Shown here: positions 54,601 to 64,000 of the stretch, piece after piece | Layout: every line of letters starts with the position of its first letter | How positions within the stretch are numbered: position 1 is the first letter of the stretch | NCBI GenBank assembly: GCA_009731375.1 | Contig: BJOX01000016.1 | Span: 848,840-912,839 of the forward strand | DNA from: Paulinella micropora | Lineage: Eukaryota > Cercozoa > Imbricatea > Euglyphida | Direction: 5' to 3' | Length of the DNA stretch: 64,000 nucleotides | The notes under the pieces: model-generated | The model's input: the letters and a program-made list of their open reading frames with translations, nothing else | Told to the model about the DNA's origin: nothing | Databases searched by the model: none | Program-made: the position numbers and the translations under genes

Positions 54601-57381
54601 CTCAAAGTCTCCAAAATCTATCATTTTCTCCACTTTAGCCCGTGTTGCACCCCAATCGGGTATAAACTGGCTATAGTATTGCGCCATCGCAAGGAATGAG
54701 TGCAATTCAGTGCGGTTCTTCGGTATCGGTCGATTCATAATCTCCTCCCTCTTCTCTTTGGATATCGAGACTCGATTATGGGAGATCTCGTACCCTAAGT
54801 ATGTCACACTCGTCTTGGCAAGTTGACACTTCTTTAGATTGCACTTCAGGCCAAAAGCTCCGATGCGCCTGAATATATCGGACAAATGATCGATATGCTC
54901 CTCCATTGTGTTAGAGTATACGATAATGTCATCGATATAGCAAAATGCATATTCTCCCGCCTTCTGTCCCCGCCTTCTCATAAAGCCACCGTCAGACAAA
55001 TCATCGTACTGACTGCTCAACATCTTCTGCATCGCCTTCTGGAAAAGTCCTGGGGCTTGCTTGAGGCCCATCGGAAGCACTTTCCATTGGTATATTTCCA
55101 TACCCACCACAAACGCCGTCAGCCATCTGGACTTTTCCTCCAGTGGTATCTGCCAGAAGCCATTCTTAAGGTCAATGACCGAATAGAATTTTGCATTCCG
55201 CAGTACTCTCCTTCCTTCTTCTAATGTCGGGAGAGGATTTCTCTCTTCCTCCAGCACCTTGTTAACACGAGCATAGTTAACTGTCAGGCGCCATTCTCCT
55301 CCTGGCTTCGGCACTATTCTCGGTTGTGAGACTATTGGAGATGTTGATCTCTCAATAAAGTCCTCATTGAGCAGCTGTCTTGCTAGCTCCTCCGCTATCT
55401 TCGCCTCATGTATACTCAAATTCGCCCTTCGTGGTGCCGGTGACGGCTCCGCACCCGGTATTTTGTAAATAACCGCAGTGAAATCTTCAGGCTTGACACC
55501 ACCTGCATGTGGAGGGTCAAAAATTTCCTTGTTCGCCTCTAATTTGGCTTTTAAAAGCTCCTTCTCCTTCTCCGTGCCTACTCCTTCTTCCAATATTTTC
55601 CGCGCCGCCTCTTGAAAATCTTCATCAGACATCTGCTTATGTTGCTTGAGGGGTTCTCTGTCCTCCTCCAAGCCTAAGTCCTCTTCCGAGACATCATCTA
55701 GGCCCGTCTTTTCATACGTGACCGTGTCCGGCTCATCATCTTTACCGAGCTCCACCAGCATGTCAATGAGTCTCGCGTATTGCAAAGGAGCTTTACGGGT
55801 GTAAAAACCATCAAAGCATGTGAATGCTTGCGGTATCAATTTCAACTTGTCGAGGTCTCTGAGCTTCCGCTTGTATGCACTGCTCTGCTCACGAGTTCCC
55901 ATACGACAAGCCACCACTAGCTGTTGCTTGCGAGAGGGTACCGGTATAGGATGATCAATAAGCCGGTCCCTTATTTCCTGCGCCCATATCGCCTTCTCAT
56001 TATATGGCAGGATAATAGTATACGGCTTATTATTTTCGAATAAAGTCCGTAAGCATTTCTTCACTTCAGACAGTGAACGCGGCCACGTGGGCTCGTCACC
56101 CCAGAAATCAGTAATAAAACTTTTAATAGTTTCTGGTGGAGTATCCGGGATTCGCCCCGTTCTCCTTGGTACAAACGCCTCCCTTTTTTCTTCTCCTACT
56201 TTCGCATGGAAACAGTATCCGTTAGTAATATGGACATCTGTTCCTACTCCTTCCGCGAATCTCGCCAACGACGGGCTTCTTTGTGCGACACATATAATCT
56301 CCTCCTTTCGCTTCTCGATTAAGTCATCAATAGACTTTTTGTCCCAATGGCATGTCGGAACTGTGACAGTGCACACTTGGGATTCCCAATTGTCGGTCCA
56401 GGACAGTTCATCCGGTCTTACGACATGGGGGTGAACGTACACCTCAAGTGCCTCATGTGCGATGGCCATCTTTTTGTGATCCGTCGCTAGACTCAGCTCA
56501 TAAGCCTCATAAGAGTCAGTAGCGTTGAAGGGATCAATATCGTTCTCTTCTCCTCTTTTTACTCCATATATCACTCGCCGTGCGGCGCAATCAATCACAG
56601 CCCCCATCGTAGCCAATTGGTCATACGATAGTAATATTGACCCGTGGTAACCGGGGACGACATAGAGGTCCATACGGTATACTCGTGCGGATTTCAATTT
56701 AAAGGTCAGTGTGATGATTCCCGTGATATCCGTCCGGCTGCTCACTCCTTTGAGAGTGCCCGTTGACTTTTTCATATTTCCGTCCACCCAGTCCCGGTAT
56801 CGATTAAAAAACTTCCTGCCGACAATATTAATATTCGCCATCGTATCATTACCAACTTTTAATATTGTCTTCAATGTTTCACAATAAAGTTCCGTATAAC
56901 ACAGAGCATCGGGCCTGTGTATATTGGCTGCGAGAACAAGAACTTTACGTTCCAAATTTTGGAGTCTTGTCTCTAAGTTTTTCAACTCCTCCTTCTTCTC
57001 CTCCTGCTTCACCTCATTAACATTTTTATTATTCTGCGGTACTGGTGCGTTTACTATTTGAGCGACATTGTCTTGTGGTACTTGAGTACACACATTGTCT
57101 TTTTGCTCGCCACCCGCCGCGACCGTAGACATTGAGTCTGTTCGTGGTTGTTTGCTTGGCCGAGGCGATACGTCTGCCATTGGCCTCCTCGCCTCCATCG
57201 CAAGTCTCGCCTTCCTATTTGCATCAGTTATCATTGGTAACCGTGCTGTATGAACGGGTATGAGACTACCTTGGGGCTGCAGTCTCTGTGTACCCACATC
57301 TTTGTTTTCACATAGAGGAAGCGTTGGCCCAGTCTGCACAACAGCATTAGAAAGCACTGTGACTTTAGGGTTAAACTTCAC
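51601..57381 (-). CDS. pol: Element 2 Pol polyprotein
   Basis: About 1926 codons down to a TGA. The first residue listed lies at a GTG (57,381) and no ATG occurs close to the gag stop, so expression by readthrough from gag is more likely than a separate start. Domains are collinear with element 1 about ten residues later: DTMA protease-like site about 178, RT with YIDD about 814, RNase H with VDTDAS, integrase with D, D-X35-E (HIDHVG, SDRGSDF, GKIERVH), GPY-like module, then the same unrecognised C-terminal domain ending in RARRRRQ. Confidence 0.94.
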   Translation of the reverse strand: MKFNPKVTVLSNAVVQTGPTLPLCENKDVGTQRLQPQGSLIPVHTARLPMITDANRKARLAMEARRPMADVSPRPSKQPRTDSMSTVAAGGEQKDNVCTQVPQDNVAQIVNAPVPQNNKNVNEVKQEEKKEELKNLETRLQNLERKVLVLAANIHRPDALCYTELYCETLKTILKVGNDTMANINIVGRKFFNRYRDWVDGNMKKSTGTLKGVSSRTDITGIITLTFKLKSARVYRMDLYVVPGYHGSILLSYDQLATMGAVIDCAARRVIYGVKRGEENDIDPFNATDSYEAYELSLATDHKKMAIAHEALEVYVHPHVVRPDELSWTDNWESQVCTVTVPTCHWDKKSIDDLIEKRKEEIICVAQRSPSLARFAEGVGTDVHITNGYCFHAKVGEEKREAFVPRRTGRIPDTPPETIKSFITDFWGDEPTWPRSLSEVKKCLRTLFENNKPYTIILPYNEKAIWAQEIRDRLIDHPIPVPSRKQQLVVACRMGTREQSSAYKRKLRDLDKLKLIPQAFTCFDGFYTRKAPLQYARLIDMLVELGKDDEPDTVTYEKTGLDDVSEEDLGLEEDREPLKQHKQMSDEDFQEAARKILEEGVGTEKEKELLKAKLEANKEIFDPPHAGGVKPEDFTAVIYKIPGAEPSPAPRRANLSIHEAKIAEELARQLLNEDFIERSTSPIVSQPRIVPKPGGEWRLTVNYARVNKVLEEERNPLPTLEEGRRVLRNAKFYSVIDLKNGFWQIPLEEKSRWLTAFVVGMEIYQWKVLPMGLKQAPGLFQKAMQKMLSSQYDDLSDGGFMRRRGQKAGEYAFCYIDDIIVYSNTMEEHIDHLSDIFRRIGAFGLKCNLKKCQLAKTSVTYLGYEISHNRVSISKEKREEIMNRPIPKNRTELHSFLAMAQYYSQFIPDWGATRAKVEKMIDFGDFEKWDEEALQAFHALKDLIYKDPKDGGLVLTMPDFTKQFVVDTDASKFAIGAVLQQEDEEKKLRPIMFISRKLCAAERNYCTRQREALAVVWALKRLREYLWGGPQFTVRTDHHNLLWLMNHEQTGRLARWQAFLSCFDFTMVHLPGKRNVVADSLSRLEFNSEVSALVSTVEMEDLSTDKVYEVSHIEAMEMASGVRYDRTGLRYSPQGPDHGICCELHTQEDAEWSYEVYENAKANIREEEETQEVYAEPPQERRSDLDDDPERIGVRLEDGTIHIASPTAWRQQQAQDPEFKELIQLYQNPDELRMTKAIKDQMKEMGWRDGLLWYKGLHGRYASQPDKWTLWVPESLRRFIFVAAHNCPLLAHPGRQRTHMFVARRFWWKKMKEEIDQAVDACIPCKINKTPLKANFGLIGEFPLHAGMFEFIHIDHVGPFPESKDGYKYLLTAIDRATNYVWIIPVKDVTGKTTAEALIDRIISQIGVPRKICSDRGSDFNNEVIDKLSKYYGMKWQYVTAYNPRANGKIERVHRPLKASLKMYCTKKENQRAWVEAAPSFAFAMNCLPSTALGGSKSSISPYQLVYGREPDIPTSLLHPKDTWADADELFGMRLRVKMEAEQIVRAHREAERRKTDAEGVRQAHLDQIKFQVGDIVLLYHPQVPKGVSSKLFTHWKGPYQIMEQTGPLNYKIRGRGKVQIVNVRRLIKYDPFLLEDESVEEALKRMKDDFKEVPPIHKEAGIDQDDAYRAPIAEKEESEVDSKEKTDRISAVGTQSKSPREHSGKKEKITEAQLRRARNDLINDQPRKAMRSMRSKDVHQEEEGTDTDPNAGNVEIVHERWKEGDAIATIAWVKNVFYLMRPAEQHVADDTLSDLYLMRVVAVPRQMRVTRTLKISSAAKIVQPILQFWRSMDPVEDPKARHYLPVYKDAKSLETWDDTITPRDKDYTAWTIQTLPRGVLDVPFELSLGGIPNKIWDILEQSKFDLTFVGGPPPGKEIRARRRRQ

Positions 57382-57414
57382 AGTCTTCTCCTTCCTCTCT
57401 TCTTCCCCCTCCAG

Positions 57415-57417
57415 TCA
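57415..57417 (-). promoter_or_regulatory. Element 2 gag/pol UGA readthrough site
   Basis: The gag frame ends GAA UGA CUG GAG and continues open into pol in the same frame; 11 codons separate the stop from the first pol residue listed. No other stop occurs in between. Confidence 0.65.
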
Positions 57418-60111
57418 TTCCACCACCTCGAAACGATTACCTTGAGTAGTGTCCGGGTAGGATGACGTATCGGTCTCCGAGGCAGTGTTGTAGGCCTGAG
57501 CTCGACCGAAATTTGGGTTGGAGCTTGCCCACGAGCCTCCTCCTCCTCTGGGTGGGGGGGCTGGAGCTCGAACAGCTCTCCCTCCATAAGGGGTATATCC
57601 CCGACCTCCTCCTCTTCCTCTCTGAGGGGTTCCCTGCCACCTCGAGGCTCCTCTCCATGTTCCTCGTCCTCGTCCTCCTCCTCCTCCTCCTCCTCCTCCT
57701 CCTGCTCCTGCTCCTCCTTCTCGTCCTCTTTGAGAGGCCTTTAAGTTCTTTTGTCTCTCCCTTTCCTCCTTCTTCTCCTTCATCCTCTTCATGTAGGTAA
57801 TGATTGCCTCTCGTAACTCCTCATCATCACACATATTGGCATACCAACCTTCGTTCACAGCGGCAATCTGAAGCATATTGAAAAGGCCCGGTTCCTTGCC
57901 TTCCGTCCTGCTCAGAAAATTTGCCCTTGCTGTTGGGTTCTGCCTATCATGATTGAAAGAGCAGTCTCTGTTCTCCATCTGTGCCTTACACTGCAAGCCC
58001 GCGAACCACCTCCAACATGCGGTCTTCAGGTCTGGCTCTCTCTGTCTCTTCCAACCGGCAACTCTGTTTGTGTACGTGGCTTGTGCGCCAACAGGTACAC
58101 CGCCTGCCTGTGCCGTATGTGCCTCCGTGAGCGAGTCCATGTTTGAGCATGCACTCATCACTTCTTGAAACAGTGCTGACGGAGCAACGCTTTGAACCGT
58201 ATTTTCGAACACGTGTGTCTCGAGGAAGTTCTTGGACTTCACTGAGCTAAACGTCGAGCATTGTTGTATGAGCTGAGTAAGCTTACTCGGGTTAACTGTG
58301 TGTAACGCCGAAAAGAAATAGAGGATGATCGACTTGCGGCCATAGAATAGCCCATAGGAGGAAACTACCTCCGTAAGGGTCGCCGCCAAGCCAACAGCAC
58401 TCCTCAAACTCATCGCCACTGTCTCAAAGATTTCAAATCCTATGAGAGTACCAGTGCAGAGATGCTGGTATCCATGAGATTGAAAATATGAAATGAGTGT
58501 GGCCACCGCCAGTTCACACTGAGCGTCTAGGCCTGTTGCATTGTTTCTCTTAATCTCCTCCTTCTTTCTCAAAAACTTGTACTGTGTCAGATCAAATCCC
58601 TCCGAGACTAGAGATTGGTCAAAAACAGTAACAAGGGCCTCGTATTCCTGCGTTTCGTCGCAAGGAAAAGCCTTCATGCAGGCATTGATCTCTTTGAGCT
58701 TGCTCAAAAGCGAAGCATCAGAGTCTTTGTCTGAGCTCGTCTTGGCATATAGCATGAGACTTGCCACTCCTCCTTTCTTCCCCTTGAAGGCATTTATGAT
58801 GTTCTGTCTGTCCTTCTTCTCCGTGTTTGTGACCACCACCGTAGTTGAGCCCGAGGGTGCAGGGGCTGGTGGGGCAGGAGCTGGTGGGGTCAAATATGTC
58901 GGAGGGTGTGTCTTTGCACCACTCACTTTTGCTTTCATTCTTTCCAGTCTCATCGTCTTCTCGAACTCCTCATTCTCTTTCGCCTTCTTCTTCTCAGATA
59001 TCACCAGCTTTTGAGCATGAGTGATAAAGGCCACCAATTCAGAAGCAGATCTGAGAAAATTATATTTCTCCACATATTGGTCAACACCTGCTTTGTTGGC
59101 GACCGGTGGTGCGTTACTAAGTGATTTAAGGACAGAGTGATCCTTGGTAGGAATCCATCTCTTCCATGCCTCCTTGTGCAGTAACGCACCCATCAACAGT
59201 CTGATCTTGGTCAGAACTCTGTCGGTCTTCTCTAACTCATCAATCACAGGATGAGTTTCTCCTGCTGCCTTAATGCTTTTTTCCATCTCTGCCTTCCCCT
59301 CTTCCAAGGCCTTTATTTCCATTGTAAAAAAATGAAATATGCCACTCGAGTTTTTCGAACCCAGATTGGTCTTCATTTTTGTTACATCGACTGCCTCCTG
59401 ACCAGTCGCGAGGAATCTGGCCGTTGCTCTTGGGTTTGTGTACTGGAGGTAACCCTCACATCGTGGGCCGTATGTACGTTCCCAAATCAGGGTTTGAGTG
59501 TACACCCCAAAGATAGCATCGAGTAATTCAAGGTGGGTGTGTGTGTCCCCAAACTTGATATGCTGTATCTTCTTTCTCTCTTCTGGATCAGAGACCAGTT
59601 TGCCGAGGAGCTGTGCTGTGTTTGATAATAGGATATAGACATCCTTTTTAGCACGACTTTTCTCTCTTCTTTGATCCTGAGGGATCCACACATAGGTATC
59701 CTTCTCTACCCCCATCTTGTTATCAAACTCTTTTTTAGTGAGGTCATAGTGGTCTTGCACCCACTGTTGTTCCTCCACTGTGATCTCCTCTCCATCACTA
59801 TGAATCAAGTCGATCATTTTTCGTCCTCCTCCTCCCGTGTAGGCAGGTGGTAAGGGATTACCATATGCTCCTCCTCCTCCCGTCTCTTCTTGTTCAAATC
59901 CTCCTTCATCTTCGTCTCCTCCATATCTTCCTTCATCATCCCAGCCCTCTTCTACTCCTCCTCCTACTCCTTCATCTCCTCCTCCTCCTTCATTCAATCC
60001 TCCTCCTCCTCCTTCATTCAATCCTCTTCCTCCTCCTCCTCCTGCTTCTTCTTCTTCTCTTCTTTGATCTGCCTCCGAGAATTCACTCACTTCGGCGGTC
60101 TCTGTCGACAT
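57415..60111 (-). CDS. gag: Element 2 Gag-like protein
   Basis: 898 codons from ATG at 60,111 to UGA at 57415-57417. The N-terminus is Glu/Gly-rich with repeated GLNEGGGG-like units. The middle is helical and collinear with element 1 Gag; for example both share GYQHLCTGTLIGFEIF and YGLFYxRKSIILYF. A CCCH pattern, Cys-X8-Cys-X8-Cys-X3-His (ACWRWFAGLQCKAQMENRDC then SFNH), lies at about residues 697-722. The tail is Gly/Arg-rich with a long Gly run. Its likely role is particle formation and RNA binding. Confidence 0.9.
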   Translation of the reverse strand: MSTETAEVSEFSEADQRREEEEAGGGGGRGLNEGGGGGLNEGGGGDEGVGGGVEEGWDDEGRYGGDEDEGGFEQEETGGGGAYGNPLPPAYTGGGGRKMIDLIHSDGEEITVEEQQWVQDHYDLTKKEFDNKMGVEKDTYVWIPQDQRREKSRAKKDVYILLSNTAQLLGKLVSDPEERKKIQHIKFGDTHTHLELLDAIFGVYTQTLIWERTYGPRCEGYLQYTNPRATARFLATGQEAVDVTKMKTNLGSKNSSGIFHFFTMEIKALEEGKAEMEKSIKAAGETHPVIDELEKTDRVLTKIRLLMGALLHKEAWKRWIPTKDHSVLKSLSNAPPVANKAGVDQYVEKYNFLRSASELVAFITHAQKLVISEKKKAKENEEFEKTMRLERMKAKVSGAKTHPPTYLTPPAPAPPAPAPSGSTTVVVTNTEKKDRQNIINAFKGKKGGVASLMLYAKTSSDKDSDASLLSKLKEINACMKAFPCDETQEYEALVTVFDQSLVSEGFDLTQYKFLRKKEEIKRNNATGLDAQCELAVATLISYFQSHGYQHLCTGTLIGFEIFETVAMSLRSAVGLAATLTEVVSSYGLFYGRKSIILYFFSALHTVNPSKLTQLIQQCSTFSSVKSKNFLETHVFENTVQSVAPSALFQEVMSACSNMDSLTEAHTAQAGGVPVGAQATYTNRVAGWKRQREPDLKTACWRWFAGLQCKAQMENRDCSFNHDRQNPTARANFLSRTEGKEPGLFNMLQIAAVNEGWYANMCDDEELREAIITYMKRMKEKKEERERQKNLKASQRGREGGAGAGGGGGGGGGGRGRGTWRGASRWQGTPQRGRGGGRGYTPYGGRAVRAPAPPPRGGGGSWASSNPNFGRAQAYNTASETDTSSYPDTTQGNRFEVVE

Positions 60112-60896
60112 GATGTCGTAGTAGTGATCAACAGGAGGACAGTGTCAGCTCCTATGTTTGGTTTTTGTTCGTTTGTGTTCTGTTCCTCCTTCAGTCGATT
60201 GACTAGTGAAGAGAGAAACTAATAGAGAGGGTAGGATAAGATTCCCTGTCCTCTATGAAACACTGTTTGTATGTTTGTTTTTGTTTGAGAAAAATAGTCT
60301 TTGAGACTTTCTCCGATTTCTTGTTCTCCTTACTCAGATTACTTTCTCCTCCTTCTTTTCTATATTGTATCTAGTATGAGGCACTTGGACCTACACACAG
60401 ATAGTAATAGAGAAGCTAGAAAAGCTCTCCTTGAGAAGTCGACAGTCGGTCGGATAGGTTCTCAGACCTACCTTTAGAAAACGATCAGAGATTTGCAAAA
60501 ATACTCTGACGTATGTGTGAGATAATGCAGATAAATGCACAAACTAGAAGGGTAGAGTGTTGTGCTCCTGTCCCTATGCTTGTTTGTGTTTTGTGTGTGT
60601 TCCTTCACTCTTCTGTCCACCTCCTTCTTCTTGGTCTCTGTGTGAGAACAGCAAGAACGACAGAGAGTTTGTATCTGATGTCTCCTTGTGAGCACACAGA
60701 TACTGATTGGGCTAGAGGGTACGAGACACCTGCTTGAGACCAATCAAATTATTTGTTTTGTGAAAGAGTTATGAGGGAGCTGTGTTGGAGTATTTGTTTT
60801 CGTCTGACGTCCCCGTGTGAGACAGGTCAGTGAAAATTCACTCTGTTGCCTGTGTGGCAAAGCAGAAAGAAATCACCCTAGTGATGGGACTCCAAA
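60112..60896 (-). other. Element 2 leader and PBS
   Basis: About 785 nt between gag and the 5'LTR. The PBS candidate is at about 60,880-60,895. It has GT- and CT-rich stretches and no supported ORF. Confidence 0.55.
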
Positions 60897-61134
60897 TGTA
60901 ATGCCCCCCAACGATAGCTCGTAAAAAGTCGGTAATACAACCAAACACAGTCCTCAAGAATGAGAATGATGTCTCGTTGTATTAGCTCAGTGAAGCCAAA
61001 AAGGAAAACGGCAACAGACCAGGAATAAAATGGCATCAGGTCCAATCCGGACAAATAATACTGAAAAACAAGCTGGTGCACCTGTCACCAGGAAAAGGTA
61101 TTTTTTACCGGCTATCCGGGGGGTGATGCCTACA
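60897..61134 (-). repeat. Element 2 5'LTR
   Basis: 238 bp; one C longer than the 3'LTR and otherwise the same. On the minus strand the next bases read TTTGGAGTCCCATCAC, a PBS candidate beginning TGG two bases after the LTR. Confidence 0.95.
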
Positions 61135-61138
61135 TAGG

Positions 61139-61741
61139 TTTAAACTTTATAGGATCGAAATGGCAAATAAGCCAGGAATTTGCTTGAGGCGCGATGTTGC
61201 CTCTGTGCATAAGTAGATAGGTAGGTAGGTAGATATTAATAGATAGATAGATAGATATATTATATCATCTGAGATAGATAAATAGATAAATAGATAGATA
61301 GATAGATAGATAGATAGACATATATGTAGATAGATAGATAGATAGATCATCAAGTTTAGATAGATAGATAGATAGATCGATAGATAAATATATAGATAGA
61401 TATTAATAGATAGATAGATAGATAGATAGATAGACAGACAGATAGATAGATAGATAGATAGATAGATATATTAATAGATAGATAGATAGATAGAGAGATA
61501 GATAGATAGAGAGAGATATATAGATAGATTAAACTGTGACGATTTTTTTTAAAAACATTTCATTGTTTTCTTTTTAAGTATATTAGTATCTCTGGATAAC
61601 TCTTACATTTTATCTTTTTTGCTTCACATTCAGCTCCACGAGTGGCAAGTATTATTAAAACAGTGCTTGCGTAAAAGATAGATAGATAGATAGATAGATA
61701 CAATAGATGACCTCGGACAAGGCTACTAAGAGGGAGGCTCC

Positions 61742-61796
<55 letters not shown>

Positions 61797-61800
61797 CGCA
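61139..61800. repeat. GATA and GA microsatellites
   Basis: (GATA)n blocks at 61,205-61,540 and 61,676-61,700, and (GA)n at 61,745-61,793. A minus-strand strip at about 61,610-61,645 (AECEAKKIK before GTAAGAG) may be another small exon but is isolated. Confidence 0.75.
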
Positions 61801-62041
61801 ACTCGACGTCTTAAATACACAATCGGCCCCAGACGACCGGTTTCACGTCGGTGTCACTCGCAGCTCCAAATCCCTCTGGAAATACCAGCGGAAGAACAGC
61901 CTAAACCTTGAGCTCCGAGTCGTTGTTCTCCACCAAGGAATATTTTACGCTACGAAATATTCGAGCCAGGTCGTTCGCAAGTTCTTGTCCGGAGCTTTTT
62001 AACAGTTAATCTCTCACACGCCCCGTGCCCGGCCGCAAAAA
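61801..62041. other. Unique sequence, no supported gene
   Basis: About 240 bp of non-repetitive sequence with no convincing ORF or splice pattern. Confidence 0.4.
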
Positions 62042-62355
62042 GTGTATTATGAGGCTAACCACAAATTTGGAGTGTTTTGCGGGCGAGCCGGGCCGGCGAG
62101 CACGCACAACACATCAAATTCTGCGCGCGGCATATGTAGATTTATCGGTAACCTGACCACATTTTGTGGACTCTGAGGTGACAGATAAAGAAAGGATTTC
62201 TGCGGGTGTTACGGGCCCAGGACAGCCAAGGGTTAAAACGATGGCATCAACATTTATCGGTCACCTCCACAAAATGTGGTCAGGTTACCGATAAAACATA
62301 TGCGGCGCGCGCCAAATTTGACGTGTTTTGCGGGCTCCCCGGGCCTAGCCGCATC
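62042..62355. repeat. Hairpin element, copies 5 and 6, head to head
   Basis: One inverted copy (about 62,042-62,190) and one direct copy (about 62,248-62,355) face each other through their TTTATCGGTAACC / TTTATCGGTCACC ends across about 60 bp, giving a larger palindrome. Confidence 0.7.
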
Positions 62356-62630
62356 ATATAGTATTGCATTTGCATATCGCCATGCTTGATTGAGAACTCC
62401 GTGATCAAAGTAAATGCTCCCGCAGTAAGATTTTATTTGACAACTAACACTTCATTTCTAAGCAACATAATCTTGCAAACAAGACAATATCTAGATGGCA
62501 TGCGGATGATCCTCTTCTGCTGCGCGCGAGTCTGAATTTATTTGCATTAGGGCCACGCCGGCGCGGTTGCCGTTTAGTCCCTGCAGCCCGACCGAGCCGT
62601 TGCCACAATTGTCAGGTAAGGACTAAAAAT
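62356..62630. other. Unique sequence, no supported gene
   Basis: Non-repetitive, no long ORF. It separates the paired hairpin elements from the CA tract. Confidence 0.4.
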
Positions 62631-62954
62631 AAGAAAACAAACACACAGACACACACACACACATACAGACACACGCAGACACACACACACACACACAAAC
62701 AACAGAAATACTGTGAAAGTTGATGTATATGTATTGTATGCACCGTTGTATGATGAGATTTAGTAAGTGTGCCTGTATGTATCTAAGTAAGTAAGTGAGT
62801 AAGTAAGTAAGTAAGTAAGTAAGGAAGGAAGGAAGCAAGGAAGCAAGGAAGCAAGGAAGTAAGGAAGTAAGGAAGTAAGTAAGAAAGGAAGGAAGGAAGG
62901 AAGGGAAGGAAGGAAGTAAGTAAGTCAAGTTAGCAAGGATCAAGAAAGAAGTAG

Positions 62955-62987
<33 letters not shown>

Positions 62988-63111
62988 CAAGCAAGTAACT
63001 AAGTAAGTAAGGAGTAAGGAAGGAAGTAAGGAAGGAAGTAAGGAAGGAAGTAAGTTAAGTAAGTAAGGATCACGAAAGAAAGTATGCATGTAAGCAAGTA
63101 AGTAGGTTAGA

Positions 63112-63143
<32 letters not shown>

Positions 63144-63159
63144 GAGTAAGTAAGTAAGC

Positions 63160-63246
<87 letters not shown>

Positions 63247-63332
63247 GGAGAAAAATGTTGAAAAGTAAGGTGGTAAATAAGAAGGCAAGCAAAGCAAACA
63301 AAATCTATCAATAAATCTATCAATCCAATCCA

Positions 63333-63397
<65 letters not shown>

Positions 63398-63830
63398 GAG
63401 CGAGCGAGCGCTCGCGCTCGCGCTCCGCTCGGCAAGGCAAGGCAAGGCAAGGCAAGGCAAGGCAAGGCGAGGCGAGGCGAGGCGAGGCGAGGCGAGGCGA
63501 GGCGAGGCGAGGCGAGGCGAGGCGAAGCCAAGCCAAGCCAAGCCAAGCAAAGCAAAGCAAAGCAAAGCAAAGCAAGGCAAAGCAAAGCAAAGCAAAGCAA
63601 AGCAAAGCAAGCAAAGCAAGCAAGAAAGCAAGCAAGCAAGCAAGCAAGCAAGCACTCAAGCACTCAAGCAATCAAGCAATCAAGCAATCAAGCAAGCAAT
63701 CAATCAATCAATCAATCAATCAACCAATCAACCAATCAATCAATCTATCAATCTATTAATCTATCGATCAATCTATCTTTCCATCCATCTATCCATCCAT
63801 CCATCCATCCATCCATCTATCTATCTATCT
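62631..63830. repeat. CA, AAGT/AAGG, CAAT and GGCAA/GGCGA repeats
   Basis: (CA)n to 62,700; AAGT and GGAA variants 62,785-63,245; CAAT 63,310-63,396; a pentanucleotide block that steps from GGCAA to GGCGA to GCCAA to GCAAA (63,433-63,610); GCAA, CAAT, then ATCC/ATCT to 63,830. Confidence 0.85.
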
Positions 63831-64000
63831 CTGGCCCCGCCTGGTACTAGGGAGCTTTGGTATTGCCTGTATCAGTCCCTTCCGTGCAAACATCACGGCT
63901 TAGCTGGGCATCGGGTTAATACTTTACCCACAGACTTCCTGGTTGACGAAATCAGAAGCTCCTTTTTTCTGACATTAGTCGATATTTCATCAGTTGATCT
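63831..64000. other. Unique sequence at window end
   Basis: Non-repetitive, possibly the start of another dispersed element or exon cut off by the window edge. Nothing is recognised. Confidence 0.3.

Larger units (their letters stand above)
50522..61134 (-). mobile_element. Ty3/Gypsy-type LTR retrotransposon, element 2 (complete, young)
   Basis: A 10.6-kb element with LTRs 50522-50758 and 60897-61134 that appear identical apart from one extra C in the latter. The 4-bp duplication TAGG flanks it (50518-50521 and 61135-61138). gag and pol are both open at full length. Organisation matches element 1, including the in-frame UGA between gag and pol. It landed about 50 bp outside the copia-type 5'LTR. 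Near-identical LTRs and intact frames point to very recent transposition and possible current activity. Confidence 0.96.

Overview
This is a nuclear window from a eukaryote, probably an intron-rich alga or other protist. It has spliced genes with classical GT/AG junctions, LTR retrotransposons, a tRNA-type SINE, several families of short inverted-repeat elements, and an extreme load of microsatellites. The sequence alone does not identify the species. Four runs of N mark assembly gaps (592-601, 5839-6500, 12853-12862, 40219-40228).

Positions 1-25,000 look at first like nothing but simple repeats. Read on the minus strand, the small islands of unique sequence between the repeats form a chain of tiny exons (6 to 162 nt). 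Each begins after an AG and ends before a GT. Eighteen of them join in one frame, with matching intron phases and no stop codon, into about 305 residues of a charged coiled-coil protein with a Ser/Pro/Gly-rich middle segment. The chain runs from 24,979 to 491 and probably continues past position 1. The introns are almost entirely microsatellite, and at nearly every donor the repeat starts within a few bases of the GT. Inside these introns lie four families of short inverted-repeat elements, a tRNA-derived SINE, decayed exon copies, TTAGGG-like repeats and a 2.9-kb tandem duplication.

Positions 25,000-27,000 hold a candidate terminal exon on the plus strand (25,630-25,836). They also hold the 3' part of a minus-strand gene with a methyltransferase-like SAM motif and a cysteine-rich tail, apparently frame-broken (25,912-26,808).

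Positions 26,966-61,134 are mostly retrotransposons, all on the minus strand. Two are complete Ty3/Gypsy-type elements of one lineage: element 1 (26,966-37,350) and element 2 (50,522-61,134). Each has about 240-bp LTRs, a PBS, a PPT and a 4-bp target duplication. Both carry gag and pol in the same frame, separated by one UGA followed by CGG or CUG, which are known leaky readthrough contexts. Their Gag has a CCCH finger and RGG tail instead of a CCHC knuckle, their protease-like site reads DTMA instead of DTGA, and both Pol proteins carry the same unrecognised C-terminal domain. Element 2 has LTRs differing by one indel and full-length ORFs, so it is very young. Between them lie a decayed Ty1/Copia-type element with paired LTRs (41,851-50,472), a second copia-type gag fragment (39,257-41,398), an RGG-coding stretch cut by element 1, and an unrecognised frame-broken gene.

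Positions 61,135-64,000 return to microsatellites, with two more head-to-head copies of a hairpin element and short unique stretches.
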